A DNA stretch of 28,676 nucleotides, taken from positions 1-28,676 of the forward strand of contig JBNKIR010000039.1 in assembly GCA_050290785.1 (NCBI GenBank), written 5' to 3'. Below are positions 14,366 to 21,479 of this stretch, one piece after another (position 1 is the first letter of the stretch; each line of letters starts with the position of its first letter). The notes below the pieces were generated by a model. It had not been told where the DNA came from. It did not search any database and was given only the letters and a program-made list of their open reading frames with translations. Source of the stretch: JAAGZL01 sp050290785 (GTDB taxonomy: Bacteria; Pseudomonadota; Gammaproteobacteria; Chromatiales; Chromatiaceae). The position numbers and the translations under genes are program-made.

Positions 14366-15622
14366 TTAGGCAAGTAGCGACCTGGTCTGCTCAATCTCCT
14401 CATTTGCACCCTGCAATATGGCAATACTCTTGCGTGGTTCGAGGGTCAGGTTGTGTACGGCCGGGACCTGATCCAGTGGCGGCAGCGACAGGGCCTTGTC
14501 GCTACCTACATAGCTATGCAGCTGGGCCAGGATCAGTATGTCACAATAGTCCGTCGCACCCTCACTATCGCGCATCCAGTTCTCCGCCTCATTAGCCGCA
14601 TCAATGTAGGGTTCTGGAAACCGCCAACTCCGCAAAAGACGGCTACCGAAAGGGCCTCGCATTTCCTTGATGGCTGCATCAACGGCATCCAGATCTGAGG
14701 CGATCTCCGGATAGTTCGAGGCCTGACTTATTATCGCTGCAACTCCAATATCGTGTAACAGTCCAATCGCCATGGCCTCATCCGGATTTAATCTCGAACA
14801 GTGTTTTGCCAGCACATAGCATATGGAGGCCACCTTGATGCTATGGATCCATAGCTTATGCATACGCTGATTGAGGCGTTTTGATTTTGTCTTAAACAGA
14901 TCGCGCATGGTGTAGTTGACTACGAGGCTGTGCGTCACCGTCATGCCCAGACGGATCACGGCCTGAGGGCATGATTCAACGCGATTTTGCGCCCCGTAGA
15001 AGGCGCTGTTCGCCGCCTTGACTATCTTGGCGGTAATGGCAGGATCGGTCTGGATGATCCGGGCAATGGTGTGGGCGTTGCATGATTTCTCCTCGATGGC
15101 GCGCCCAACTCTGGTGGCAATCTCCGGCAGCGATGGGATATTCAGGCGATCTTGCTTCAGATCATCTTCCAGTTGCACAATGAATCTATTGGCTATACCA
15201 ATATCCTCAACGACCTCATCATCTGATGCTACAACGCCCTCACTAACTTCATAGCCCTGAATCTGGCCGTTGGCCTGACTGTCGGAGATGGACTTGCCTA
15301 TCAGAAAGTTTTCGACACAGATGTATTTAACCGGCGTGATGCAGATAACATCAAATTGCCTGGGCAGCAGTTGCGATAGTGGGTTTGCCGCATGGCTGGT
15401 CTCGGCATCGATCTGCCTTGGGTGGCCATCGGCGGCTGTCAATTGCACCTTACCACTTATTAGATAATAACTAAGTTCATCATTGCTGCCGCGCTTTATC
15501 AGGGTCTCGCCAGTGTTCGCATGCTGGATTTCTATACTGCCGGCCAACATCTCCAATTTTTTATTACTCCACCCATTCAGAGGAATGAATCTGCGTAATA
15601 TTGACACCTCCGGTCTTATCAT
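14366..15622 (-). CDS. cNMP-binding-like plus HDOD-domain signalling protein
   Basis: A 418-residue cytoplasmic protein. Residues ~8-110 form a cyclic-nucleotide-binding-like beta domain (IPLNGWSNKKLEMLAGSIEI, GETLIKRGSNDELSYYLISGKVQL). It lacks the full phosphate-binding cassette, so ligand binding is doubtful. Residues ~158-370 are an HDOD domain (LNIPSLPEIATRVGRAIEE, IIQTDPAITAKIVKAANSAFY, AVIRLG). Many HDOD proteins have lost the HD pair, but GLLHDIG (His290, Asp291) is kept here. HDOD proteins act in signalling and motility control, often without known enzymatic activity. It lies between pyrD (28 bp upstream) and the TlpA-like gene (27 bp downstream). Confidence 0.88.
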   Translation of the reverse strand: MIRPEVSILRRFIPLNGWSNKKLEMLAGSIEIQHANTGETLIKRGSNDELSYYLISGKVQLTAADGHPRQIDAETSHAANPLSQLLPRQFDVICITPVKYICVENFLIGKSISDSQANGQIQGYEVSEGVVASDDEVVEDIGIANRFIVQLEDDLKQDRLNIPSLPEIATRVGRAIEEKSCNAHTIARIIQTDPAITAKIVKAANSAFYGAQNRVESCPQAVIRLGMTVTHSLVVNYTMRDLFKTKSKRLNQRMHKLWIHSIKVASICYVLAKHCSRLNPDEAMAIGLLHDIGVAAIISQASNYPEIASDLDAVDAAIKEMRGPFGSRLLRSWRFPEPYIDAANEAENWMRDSEGATDYCDILILAQLHSYVGSDKALSLPPLDQVPAVHNLTLEPRKSIAILQGANEEIEQTRSLLA

Positions 15623-15650
15623 GGATTGATCTCCATTTTACTTCCTAAAG

Positions 15651-16598
15651 TTAATTGGATGCGTTGAGTTGCAGACTGCCGGTTAGCTCAGCAACGGAAT
15701 CAATCCCATGCTCTACCAGATAGTCTTTGATCCCCTGATTGATCTTGGGGCAAATCAGAGGATCGTAAAATAGTGCCGTACCTATCCCCACCGCAGTGGC
15801 GCCGGCAATAAGAAACTCCAGGGCATCCTCGGCGCAGCTTACCCCCCCCTGACCTATGATCGGAATGGCGTGCGGCTTACAGACTTGATATACCTGATGC
15901 ACCTTTAGCAGGGCCACAGGCTTTATGGCCGGACCGGACATCCCCCCCTGATTATTGCCGATGACGGGTCTGCGGGTCTTTGCATCTATAGCCATACCCA
16001 TGAGCGTGTTGATGGCGGAAAAGGCGTCGGTACCCGCCTCGATACAACGTCTGGCATTCTCGGCAATGTCTGTCTGATTGGGGGAAAGCTTGGTGATAAG
16101 CGGCTTCTGCGATACCTTGCGACATGCCTCCACGACTTGGGCTGACATCTCAGGATCATTGCCGAAGGCCGCTCCGCCCTTTTTTACATTGGGACAGGAT
16201 ATATTTATCTCGATCGCTGCCACCGGAGAGTCGTTGAATCGCTCAGTTACCTTCACATACTCCTCAATGGTGGAGCCGGATACATTGGCGATGAAGTTGG
16301 TCTCGGTGAAATCAAGCTGCGGCAGGATCTCTCCCGCCACATAATCAACCCCAGGATTTTGCAATCCAATGGCGTTCAACATCCCGGTATCCGTCTCATA
16401 TATCCGGTGTGGCGGATTGCCGAGACGGGCCTCGCCGGTGGTGCCCTTGAGACAGACTGCCCCCACATCGCGGTTGGAAAACCCCTGCACCCGGGTATAC
16501 TCTTCTCCAAATCCGACACAACCGGATAACAGCACCAGGGGTGTTGCAAGCTTCATACCACAGAACTCAACTGCCAGCGTGGCGTGGTCGTTATTCAT
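15651..16598 (-). CDS. pyrD: Dihydroorotate dehydrogenase, class 1B-type catalytic subunit
   Basis: A 315-residue FMN enzyme of the class-1 dihydroorotate dehydrogenase group (pyrimidine synthesis). Typical class-1B blocks: LVLLSGCVGFGEEY, LGNPPHRIYETDTGMLNAIGLQNPG, the catalytic-cysteine loop INISCPNVKKGG (Cys135), KLSPNQTDI, GGMSGPAIKPVALLKVHQVYQ and PIIGQGGVSCAEDALEFLIAGA. Class 1B normally works with the flavin/iron-sulfur subunit PyrK and uses NAD; no pyrK is nearby. Most gammaproteobacteria use the quinone-linked class 2 enzyme, so this could be an extra or transferred copy, or a relative with another substrate. I used the ATG at 16598; an in-frame TTG directly precedes it. Only 16 bp separate it from divergent trmL. 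Confidence 0.88.
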   Translation of the reverse strand: MNNDHATLAVEFCGMKLATPLVLLSGCVGFGEEYTRVQGFSNRDVGAVCLKGTTGEARLGNPPHRIYETDTGMLNAIGLQNPGVDYVAGEILPQLDFTETNFIANVSGSTIEEYVKVTERFNDSPVAAIEINISCPNVKKGGAAFGNDPEMSAQVVEACRKVSQKPLITKLSPNQTDIAENARRCIEAGTDAFSAINTLMGMAIDAKTRRPVIGNNQGGMSGPAIKPVALLKVHQVYQVCKPHAIPIIGQGGVSCAEDALEFLIAGATAVGIGTALFYDPLICPKINQGIKDYLVEHGIDSVAELTGSLQLNASN

Positions 16599-16614
16599 CA
16601 AGGTCTTTCCATCT

Positions 16615-17085
16615 ATGTTTAAAATCGTATTGTATCAACCAGAGATCCCTCCCAACACCGGTAATATCATTCGCCTTTGTGCCAATAGTGGCAGTTCTCT
16701 GCATCTGATCCACCCACTTGGTTTCCGGCTGGATGAAAAGAGCCTGCGCCGGGCCGGTCTGGATTATGCGGAACTGGCCAATGTCACTGAGTATAGAAGT
16801 ATGGATGATTTTCTGAAACAGCCCGATATGGATAAAGATAGGATATTCGCATGCACCACCCGCGGCAAAAAAGGTTATGCGGATGCCGGATATCGACCAG
16901 GTGACGCGCTGTTATTCGGCCCCGAGACCAGAGGCCTGCCTCAGGAGATGCTGGATGTGCTGCCTGCAGATCGATTGATCCGTATACCGATGTGCCCGGA
17001 AAACCGCAGCCTGAACCTGTCTAATGCAGTATCCATTATCCTGTTTGAGGCCTGGCGTCAGCAGGGATTTGCAGGGGCCGGTTAA
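16615..17085 (+). CDS. trmL: tRNA (cytidine/uridine-34-2'-O)-methyltransferase
   Basis: SPOUT-class methyltransferase that 2'-O-methylates the wobble base of tRNA-Leu isoacceptors using S-adenosylmethionine. It has 156 residues (E. coli TrmL has 157). Family blocks: MFKIVLYQPEIPPNTGNIIR at the start, LIHPLGFRLDEKSLRRAGLDY, and the knot region LLFGPETRGLPQEML with IRIPMCPENRSLNLSNAVSI. The ATG at 16615 gives the standard N-terminus; the frame is open further upstream but not conserved. AAGGT about 10 bp before is a weak binding site. It is divergent from pyrD with 16 bp between starts, so its promoter must lie in pyrD coding DNA. It converges on gpsA with a 13-bp gap. Confidence 0.97.
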   Translation: MFKIVLYQPEIPPNTGNIIRLCANSGSSLHLIHPLGFRLDEKSLRRAGLDYAELANVTEYRSMDDFLKQPDMDKDRIFACTTRGKKGYADAGYRPGDALLFGPETRGLPQEMLDVLPADRLIRIPMCPENRSLNLSNAVSIILFEAWRQQGFAGAG

Positions 17086-17098
17086 ATAGCGGGATGAC

Positions 17099-18103
17099 TC
17101 ACTCGGTTTCCGAACGCTGGTCACGCATCAACAATATCTGCACCGCTTCCCGTGGATCCAGACCCTGATACAGGACGTTGTAGGTCTGCTCGGTTATAGG
17201 CATCTCTATCCCTAACCCCTTGGCCTTGTTGTAGATCACCTTGGCGGCATCCACGCCTTCCACCTCCTGCCCGATCTCCCGTCTGGCCTGCTCGATACTC
17301 TTGCCATCCGCCAGGGCCAGCCCCATACGCCGATTGCGTGACTGGTTATCGGTACAGGTTAGGGCCAGATCGCCCAGGCCGGCCAGACCCATGAAGGTCT
17401 CAGGTTTGCCGCCCAAGGCCAGGCCCAGGCGCATGATTTCAGCCAGCCCGCGGGTGATGAGCGCGGCCCTGGTATTGGCCCCGAAACTGAGCCCGTCAGC
17501 GATACCGGCGGCGATCGCCATGATATTCTTGGCGGCACCACCTATCTGCAAGCCAATGATGTCGTCGCTGGAGTATGCGCGGAAACGATCCGAATGCAGA
17601 TAGCGAGCCAATCGCGCCGCATGCTCGGGTGAAGTCGAAGCGACTGCGACCGCAGTCGGCAGGCCCCTGGCCACCTCCATCGCAAAAGTTGGTCCAGATA
17701 TCACACCTATGGGACGATCTCCCAGAATACCCTTGGCGACCGTACTGAGCAGTTCTCCGGTCTGTTTCTCCAGGCCCTTGGTGGCCCAGCTCAGGGTGGT
17801 GGCGGGCTGCAACAGGGGTTCGACGCTCTCCAGAACAGAGGAAAACACATGGCTGGGAACCACCACCAGAACCTCGTCGGCAGAGGCTACGGCCTGGCTC
17901 AGCTCAAGGGTCGGCAGCAGATTGTCCGGTAGTTTTACCCCAGGCAGGAACTGTTTGTTCTCCCCGTCCCTGATCAGGGCCTCCACCTCGGCAGGCAGCC
18001 CCCAGAGTCTGACGCTGGCCCCATTGCGGGCCAGCAGAATGGCCAGGGCAGTGCCCCAGGATCCGGCGCCGAGAACCGCTATATTAGGGGATGACTCTCC
18101 CAT
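17099..18103 (-). CDS. gpsA: Glycerol-3-phosphate dehydrogenase [NAD(P)+]
   Basis: Cytoplasmic enzyme that reduces dihydroxyacetone phosphate to sn-glycerol-3-phosphate for phospholipid synthesis. It has 334 residues, standard length. The N-terminal dinucleotide fold is AVLGAGSWGTALAILLARNG. The nicotinamide/substrate region is VISGPTFAMEVARGLPTAV, the catalytic lysine lies in QIGGAAKNIMAIAAGIADGL, and GLAGLGDLALTCTDNQSRNRRMG follows. It lies 6 bp downstream of secB, the same order as in E. coli secB-gpsA. In E. coli cysE follows; here trmL follows on the opposite strand and no cysE is present. Confidence 0.98.
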   Translation of the reverse strand: MGESSPNIAVLGAGSWGTALAILLARNGASVRLWGLPAEVEALIRDGENKQFLPGVKLPDNLLPTLELSQAVASADEVLVVVPSHVFSSVLESVEPLLQPATTLSWATKGLEKQTGELLSTVAKGILGDRPIGVISGPTFAMEVARGLPTAVAVASTSPEHAARLARYLHSDRFRAYSSDDIIGLQIGGAAKNIMAIAAGIADGLSFGANTRAALITRGLAEIMRLGLALGGKPETFMGLAGLGDLALTCTDNQSRNRRMGLALADGKSIEQARREIGQEVEGVDAAKVIYNKAKGLGIEMPITEQTYNVLYQGLDPREAVQILLMRDQRSETE

Positions 18104-18109
18104 AGATAT

Positions 18110-18586
18110 TTAGTGTGTATCCTCAGGCGCATTCCCCTTAGACGCCTGTTGTTGCATATGCTGGGCAAACAACTGATCAAAATTTACCGGCGCCAGGAGG
18201 AGCGGTGGAAAACCGCCCTTGGTTACCAGATCAGAAACCACCTCTCTGGCATAAGGAAACAGAATGTTAGGGCAATAGGCCCCCAGCATAGGTCCCATCT
18301 CATTGTTGGGGAAGTTGGCGATGGTAAAGATACCGGCCTGCTTGGCCTCAACCAGAAATGCCACCTTCTCACCAAGCTTGGCAGTTATGGTAACGGTGAG
18401 TGTGACCTCGAATGTGTCGCCACCCAGGTTGCTTACCTCACTATTGAGTGAGAGGGTGTTCTCCGGTTGCCAGTCCATGGTAAAGACTTCAGGAGAGTTC
18501 GGGGTCTCAAAAGAGATGTCTTTGGTGTATATGCGCTGAAGATCAAACTTACGTTCGTCATTGGTCTGTTCTGCTTGTTCGGCCAT
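18110..18586 (-). CDS. secB: Protein-export chaperone SecB
   Basis: Tetrameric cytosolic chaperone that keeps preproteins unfolded and hands them to SecA. It has 158 residues with a clear SecB body: FDLQRIYTKDISFETPNSPEVF, WQPENTLSLN, VTLTVTITAKLGEKVAFLVEAKQAGIF and the conserved GAYCPNILFPYAREVVSDLVTKGGFPPLLLAPVNFDQLF. It has an acidic N-terminus and a short acidic tail. It lies between the rhodanese gene (41 bp upstream) and gpsA (6 bp downstream), in a likely three-gene operon. The grxC gene that often precedes secB is absent. Confidence 0.98.
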   Translation of the reverse strand: MAEQAEQTNDERKFDLQRIYTKDISFETPNSPEVFTMDWQPENTLSLNSEVSNLGGDTFEVTLTVTITAKLGEKVAFLVEAKQAGIFTIANFPNNEMGPMLGAYCPNILFPYAREVVSDLVTKGGFPPLLLAPVNFDQLFAQHMQQQASKGNAPEDTH

Positions 18587-18627
18587 TGTTTATAGTTCCA
18601 TGATCGTGAATGTGAAAGGGGGGGAGG

Positions 18628-19056
18628 CTACCTCTTGCTGACCGGCAGGTTGGCGCTTTGCCATGCCAGAATCCCGCCCTTTAGGTTATAGACCTCCTCA
18701 AACCCACTCTTCGCCAGAGTCTTACAGGCCACAGACGATTGGGCGCCGGACCTGCAGGCCAATATGACCGGCACACCCTTATCCTTATATTTCTCCAGCT
18801 GAGAGAGCTGCTTGTTCAGGCTGGCTGCGGGTATATTGATGGAGTTGATGATATGTGATTTAGAGAAGTCTGCTATCGGCCTGACGTCTACCACTACCGC
18901 ATCTTTGCGATTTATCATCTCCGTTGCCTCCTGGGGAGTCAACATGCCTTTGCCGCCCATATCGGACATAAAGTTTTGGGCAAGAAGAACTACGATTACT
19001 GCAAATGCAGCTACAAGGGCCAGATGGTTTCCGGCAAATTCAACAAGTTGTTCCAT
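18628..19056 (-). CDS. Membrane-anchored rhodanese-like protein (YibN type)
   Basis: A 142-residue protein with one N-terminal membrane helix (HLALVAAFAVIVVLLAQNF, residues 11-29) and a single rhodanese domain. The active-site loop ACRSGAQSS has Cys101; such domains carry a persulfide and move sulfane sulfur. MLTPQEATEMINRKDAVVVDVRPIADF is the usual opening of the fold. In E. coli yibN also precedes secB, with grxC in between. The ArsR regulator immediately upstream on the same strand ends in its own terminator, so this gene probably starts from the 19057-19110 gap. The orientation (catalytic domain in the cytoplasm) is inferred from family precedent. Confidence 0.93.
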   Translation of the reverse strand: MEQLVEFAGNHLALVAAFAVIVVLLAQNFMSDMGGKGMLTPQEATEMINRKDAVVVDVRPIADFSKSHIINSINIPAASLNKQLSQLEKYKDKGVPVILACRSGAQSSVACKTLAKSGFEEVYNLKGGILAWQSANLPVSKR

Positions 19057-19109
19057 GGTAATCAGTAAAGCCAGTTTGTCTGCAAAGCACTAATTCTACC
19101 TGGGAATGA

Positions 19110-19140
19110 GAAAAACGGAATGGAAAAATACCATTCTGTT
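19110..19140 (-). terminator. Terminator of the ArsR-family gene
   Basis: On the minus strand AACAGAATGG and CCATTCCGTT pair (9 of 10, loop TATTTTT), followed by TTTTTCTC if the last stem Ts are counted. It lies 47 bp past the arsR stop and separates it from the rhodanese gene. Confidence 0.75.
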
Positions 19141-19186
19141 GGATCAGGACGGAAAAATCAGCGATTTGAGAATATATTTTCGAATT

Positions 19187-19555
19187 TTATAGTTGTTGGC
19201 AAAAAACTTCGCGCATCATGCCAATCAGTTTCAGGGTCCTGGCATCGCTTACCCGATAGAAGACCCTGTTGGCATCTTTACGGGAGGCCAAGATACCCTT
19301 GTCCCGCAGTATGGCCAGGTGCTGGGAGATATTGCTTTGAGAGGTCCCCACATACTCCACAATATCCTGCACGCTTACCTCCTGCTCCCCCAAGGTACAC
19401 AGTATCTTCAGGCGCAGAGGGTGGGACATGGCCTTTAGTGAGCGGGAAGCACGCTCTACGTCCTCATCCCTGTCCAGGAGAGATACATTGCTTCCTGTAT
19501 CCATACTCCCCATGCCGCGAAACGGCTGTTTTGGACTCGTGAATTGTTGGTTCAT
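19187..19555 (-). CDS. ArsR-family regulator, probable persulfide (SqrR/BigR-like) sensor
   Basis: A 122-residue winged-helix repressor. The ArsR core is clear: LKAMSHPLRLKILCTLGEQEVSV, the recognition helix SQSNISQHLAILRDKGIL, and the wing RKDANRVFYRVSD. The arsenic/zinc motif ELCVCDL is absent. The only cysteines are Cys53 (in ILCTL) and Cys119 (in REVFC), 66 residues apart, the same spacing as Cys41/Cys107 in SqrR and Cys42/Cys108 in BigR, where the pair forms a polysulfide bridge. The adjacent rhodanese fits sulfane-sulfur sensing; the sensing role is inference. The N-terminus (~30 residues) is longer than usual; M15 or M18 are possible later starts. An inverted repeat that may be its operator lies 22 bp upstream. 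Confidence 0.88.
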   Translation of the reverse strand: MNQQFTSPKQPFRGMGSMDTGSNVSLLDRDEDVERASRSLKAMSHPLRLKILCTLGEQEVSVQDIVEYVGTSQSNISQHLAILRDKGILASRKDANRVFYRVSDARTLKLIGMMREVFCQQL

Positions 19556-19934
19556 GCCCCTGATCCTATTTTAAAGAAACACTATACAATAATACTCTGT
19601 TTTAGTGTTTAAGGAAAAAATAATTAACATTATTGGTGCATTAGTCGCATTTTTAAAAGCAGATGGAGTGACATAGAGGCGATCACTGGAACAAAGATGG
19701 TGTCCAATCATATTTAAGGATCGATTTTTGCTGGCGACATTATTATAATGCCAGTAATTTCAATGTGTTATCATCATAGCTAGCATGTTGATGCACGTCG
19801 CCGTAGCGGATGGCACGAAGCGGTCTTGGAGGAAAACGGAGATGCGAGTCCCCGTTCAATGAGTTTTGGCCCGTCCCGGAGAAAGATGGTTTAATAGGCC
19901 GTTGCTGGCCAAGTTTGTATGGAGCTTGAGTATC
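19556..19934 (+). promoter_or_regulatory. arsR-gpmI divergent intergenic region (379 bp, no gene)
   Basis: No coding sequence I can support. The left part holds the inverted repeat beside arsR (19577-19610). A TATAAT hexamer at 19744-19749 may be the gpmI -10; no good -35 is seen. The resulting leader of about 180 bases could fold: AACGG/CCGTT at 19835-19856, and TTGGCC/GGCCAA spanning 19866-19912 with a competing inner GGCC pair. It matches no riboswitch class I know. Confidence 0.45.
19577..19610 (-). promoter_or_regulatory. Inverted repeat, candidate ArsR operator
   Basis: Perfect 8-bp arms AAACACTA (19577-19584) and TAGTGTTT (19603-19610) around an 18-bp AT-rich centre containing -10-like hexamers on both strands (for example TATTAT reading toward arsR). 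Position and symmetry suit an autoregulatory operator; the repressor could also act on the divergent side. Confidence 0.5.
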
Positions 19935-21467
19935 ATGAAATCCGGCTTGAAGCCTATTGTGTTGTTGATTTTGGACGGTTGGGGCTATAGCGAGGAACCG
20001 AAGTTCAATGCCATATATCAGGCGAATACCCCCAACTGGGACAGGATGTGGGCCGAATACCCACACACCCTGATCGGAACTTCCGGCTCCCAGGTCGGAC
20101 TACCGGACGGCCAGATGGGTAATTCTGAGGTAGGTCACCTGAATATCGGTGCAGGACGTATCGTCTATCAGGACCTCACCAGGGTAAGCCGGGCTATTCA
20201 GGACGGCAGCTTCTATACCAATCCTGCCCTGACAGCTGTCGTTGATGCCGCCTGCTCCAAGGGCCGTGCGGTACACATCTTCGGTCTGCTCTCACCAGGC
20301 GGGGTCCACAGCCATGAAGAGCACATCCACGCCATGATCGATATGGCCGTAAATCGGGGCTGTGACCAGGTCTATGTCCATGCATTCCTGGATGGACGGG
20401 ATACCCCGCCCAGGAGCGCCGGCCCATCTCTGGAGCTCCTGCAACAGGCCATGGAGAAGGCGGGCGGCGGCAGGCTGGCCAGCATGGTCGGGCGCTACTA
20501 TGCCATGGACCGGGATAACCGCTGGGAGAGGGTGATCCAGGCATACGACCTGGTCACCGGCGCCGACGCGGCATTCGAAGCACCAGATGCCCAGACTGCC
20601 CTGCAGATGGCCTATGACCGGGGCGAAAACGATGAGTTTGTCCAGGCGACCAGGATTGGCGGGGCGGTACAGATAGGGGATGGAGACTCCATCATCTTCA
20701 TGAATTTTCGCGCGGATCGCGCCCGCGAACTGACCCGCGCCTTTGTCGAACCAGGTTTTGATAAGTTTGAACGCAAGATCACGCCGCAACTTGCGGCCTT
20801 CGCCACCCTGACCCCATATCATGAGGAGTTCAAGGTGCCGGTTGCCTATGCCAAGGAGGAGATGCACAACATCCTGGGTGAGTATCTGGCCCATCTCGAT
20901 ATGCGCCAACTGCGTCTGGCGGAGACCGAGAAGTATGCCCATGTCACCTTCTTTTTTAATGGTGGCAGAGAGGAGCCGTTTCGAGGAGAGGACAGGGTGC
21001 TGATCCCATCCCCCAAGGTGGCCACATATGATCTGAAACCGGAGATGAGTTCGGTCGAAGTGACCGACGTCCTGGTCACTGCCATCGAGCATGGGCAGCA
21101 CGAGGTGATCGTTTGCAACTACGCCAACTCGGATATGGTGGGCCATACCGGAGATTTCGCTGCTGCAGTGAAGGCCATCGAGGCCATAGACGAGGCCCTG
21201 GGCAGGATCCTCAGTGCACTGAAGTCGGTGGGTGGAGAGATGATATTGACCGCCGATCACGGCAACGCGGAGCAGATGCTCGACCCGGCAAATGGCCAGC
21301 CACACACGGCCCACACCTGCAACCTGGTGCCACTGGTCTATGTGGGACGCAGGGGGGAACTCAGGGAAGGCGGCGCCCTGTGCGACATTGCCCCTACCCT
21401 GATGTATATGCTTGGTTTTGACCAGCCTGAAGAGATGACGGGTCGTTCACTTCTGCAACTGGTCTGA
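19935..21467 (+). CDS. gpmI: 2,3-bisphosphoglycerate-independent phosphoglycerate mutase
   Basis: Manganese-dependent glycolytic enzyme that interconverts 3- and 2-phosphoglycerate. It has 510 residues, standard length. Motifs of the alkaline-phosphatase-like fold: VLLILDGWG (Asp14), the phospho-acceptor GQMGNSEVGHLNIGAGR (Ser64), HAFLDGRDTPPRS, GRYYAMDRDNRW, FRADRARELTRAF, YANSDMVGHTG and LTADHGNAEQM. I chose the ATG at 19935 because it gives the conserved N-terminus; the upstream open frame is not conserved. GGAG lies about 10 bp before. It heads the gpmI-envC-ctpA-yibQ run, as in Pseudomonas. Confidence 0.98.
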   Translation: MKSGLKPIVLLILDGWGYSEEPKFNAIYQANTPNWDRMWAEYPHTLIGTSGSQVGLPDGQMGNSEVGHLNIGAGRIVYQDLTRVSRAIQDGSFYTNPALTAVVDAACSKGRAVHIFGLLSPGGVHSHEEHIHAMIDMAVNRGCDQVYVHAFLDGRDTPPRSAGPSLELLQQAMEKAGGGRLASMVGRYYAMDRDNRWERVIQAYDLVTGADAAFEAPDAQTALQMAYDRGENDEFVQATRIGGAVQIGDGDSIIFMNFRADRARELTRAFVEPGFDKFERKITPQLAAFATLTPYHEEFKVPVAYAKEEMHNILGEYLAHLDMRQLRLAETEKYAHVTFFFNGGREEPFRGEDRVLIPSPKVATYDLKPEMSSVEVTDVLVTAIEHGQHEVIVCNYANSDMVGHTGDFAAAVKAIEAIDEALGRILSALKSVGGEMILTADHGNAEQMLDPANGQPHTAHTCNLVPLVYVGRRGELREGGALCDIAPTLMYMLGFDQPEEMTGRSLLQLV

Positions 21468-21479
21468 TCGACAGACGCC

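Noticed and set aside
19620..19640. NtrC half-site (TTGGTGCA) upstream of gpmI
   Set aside because: Only one half matches; the other half is poor.
19835..19912. Possible known riboswitch (such as c-di-GMP) in the gpmI leader
   Set aside because: Conserved core sequences of the classes I know are not present; only generic stems remain.
20292..21314. 340-codon minus-strand frame inside gpmI
   Set aside because: Shadow of gpmI; composition is that of antisense codons.
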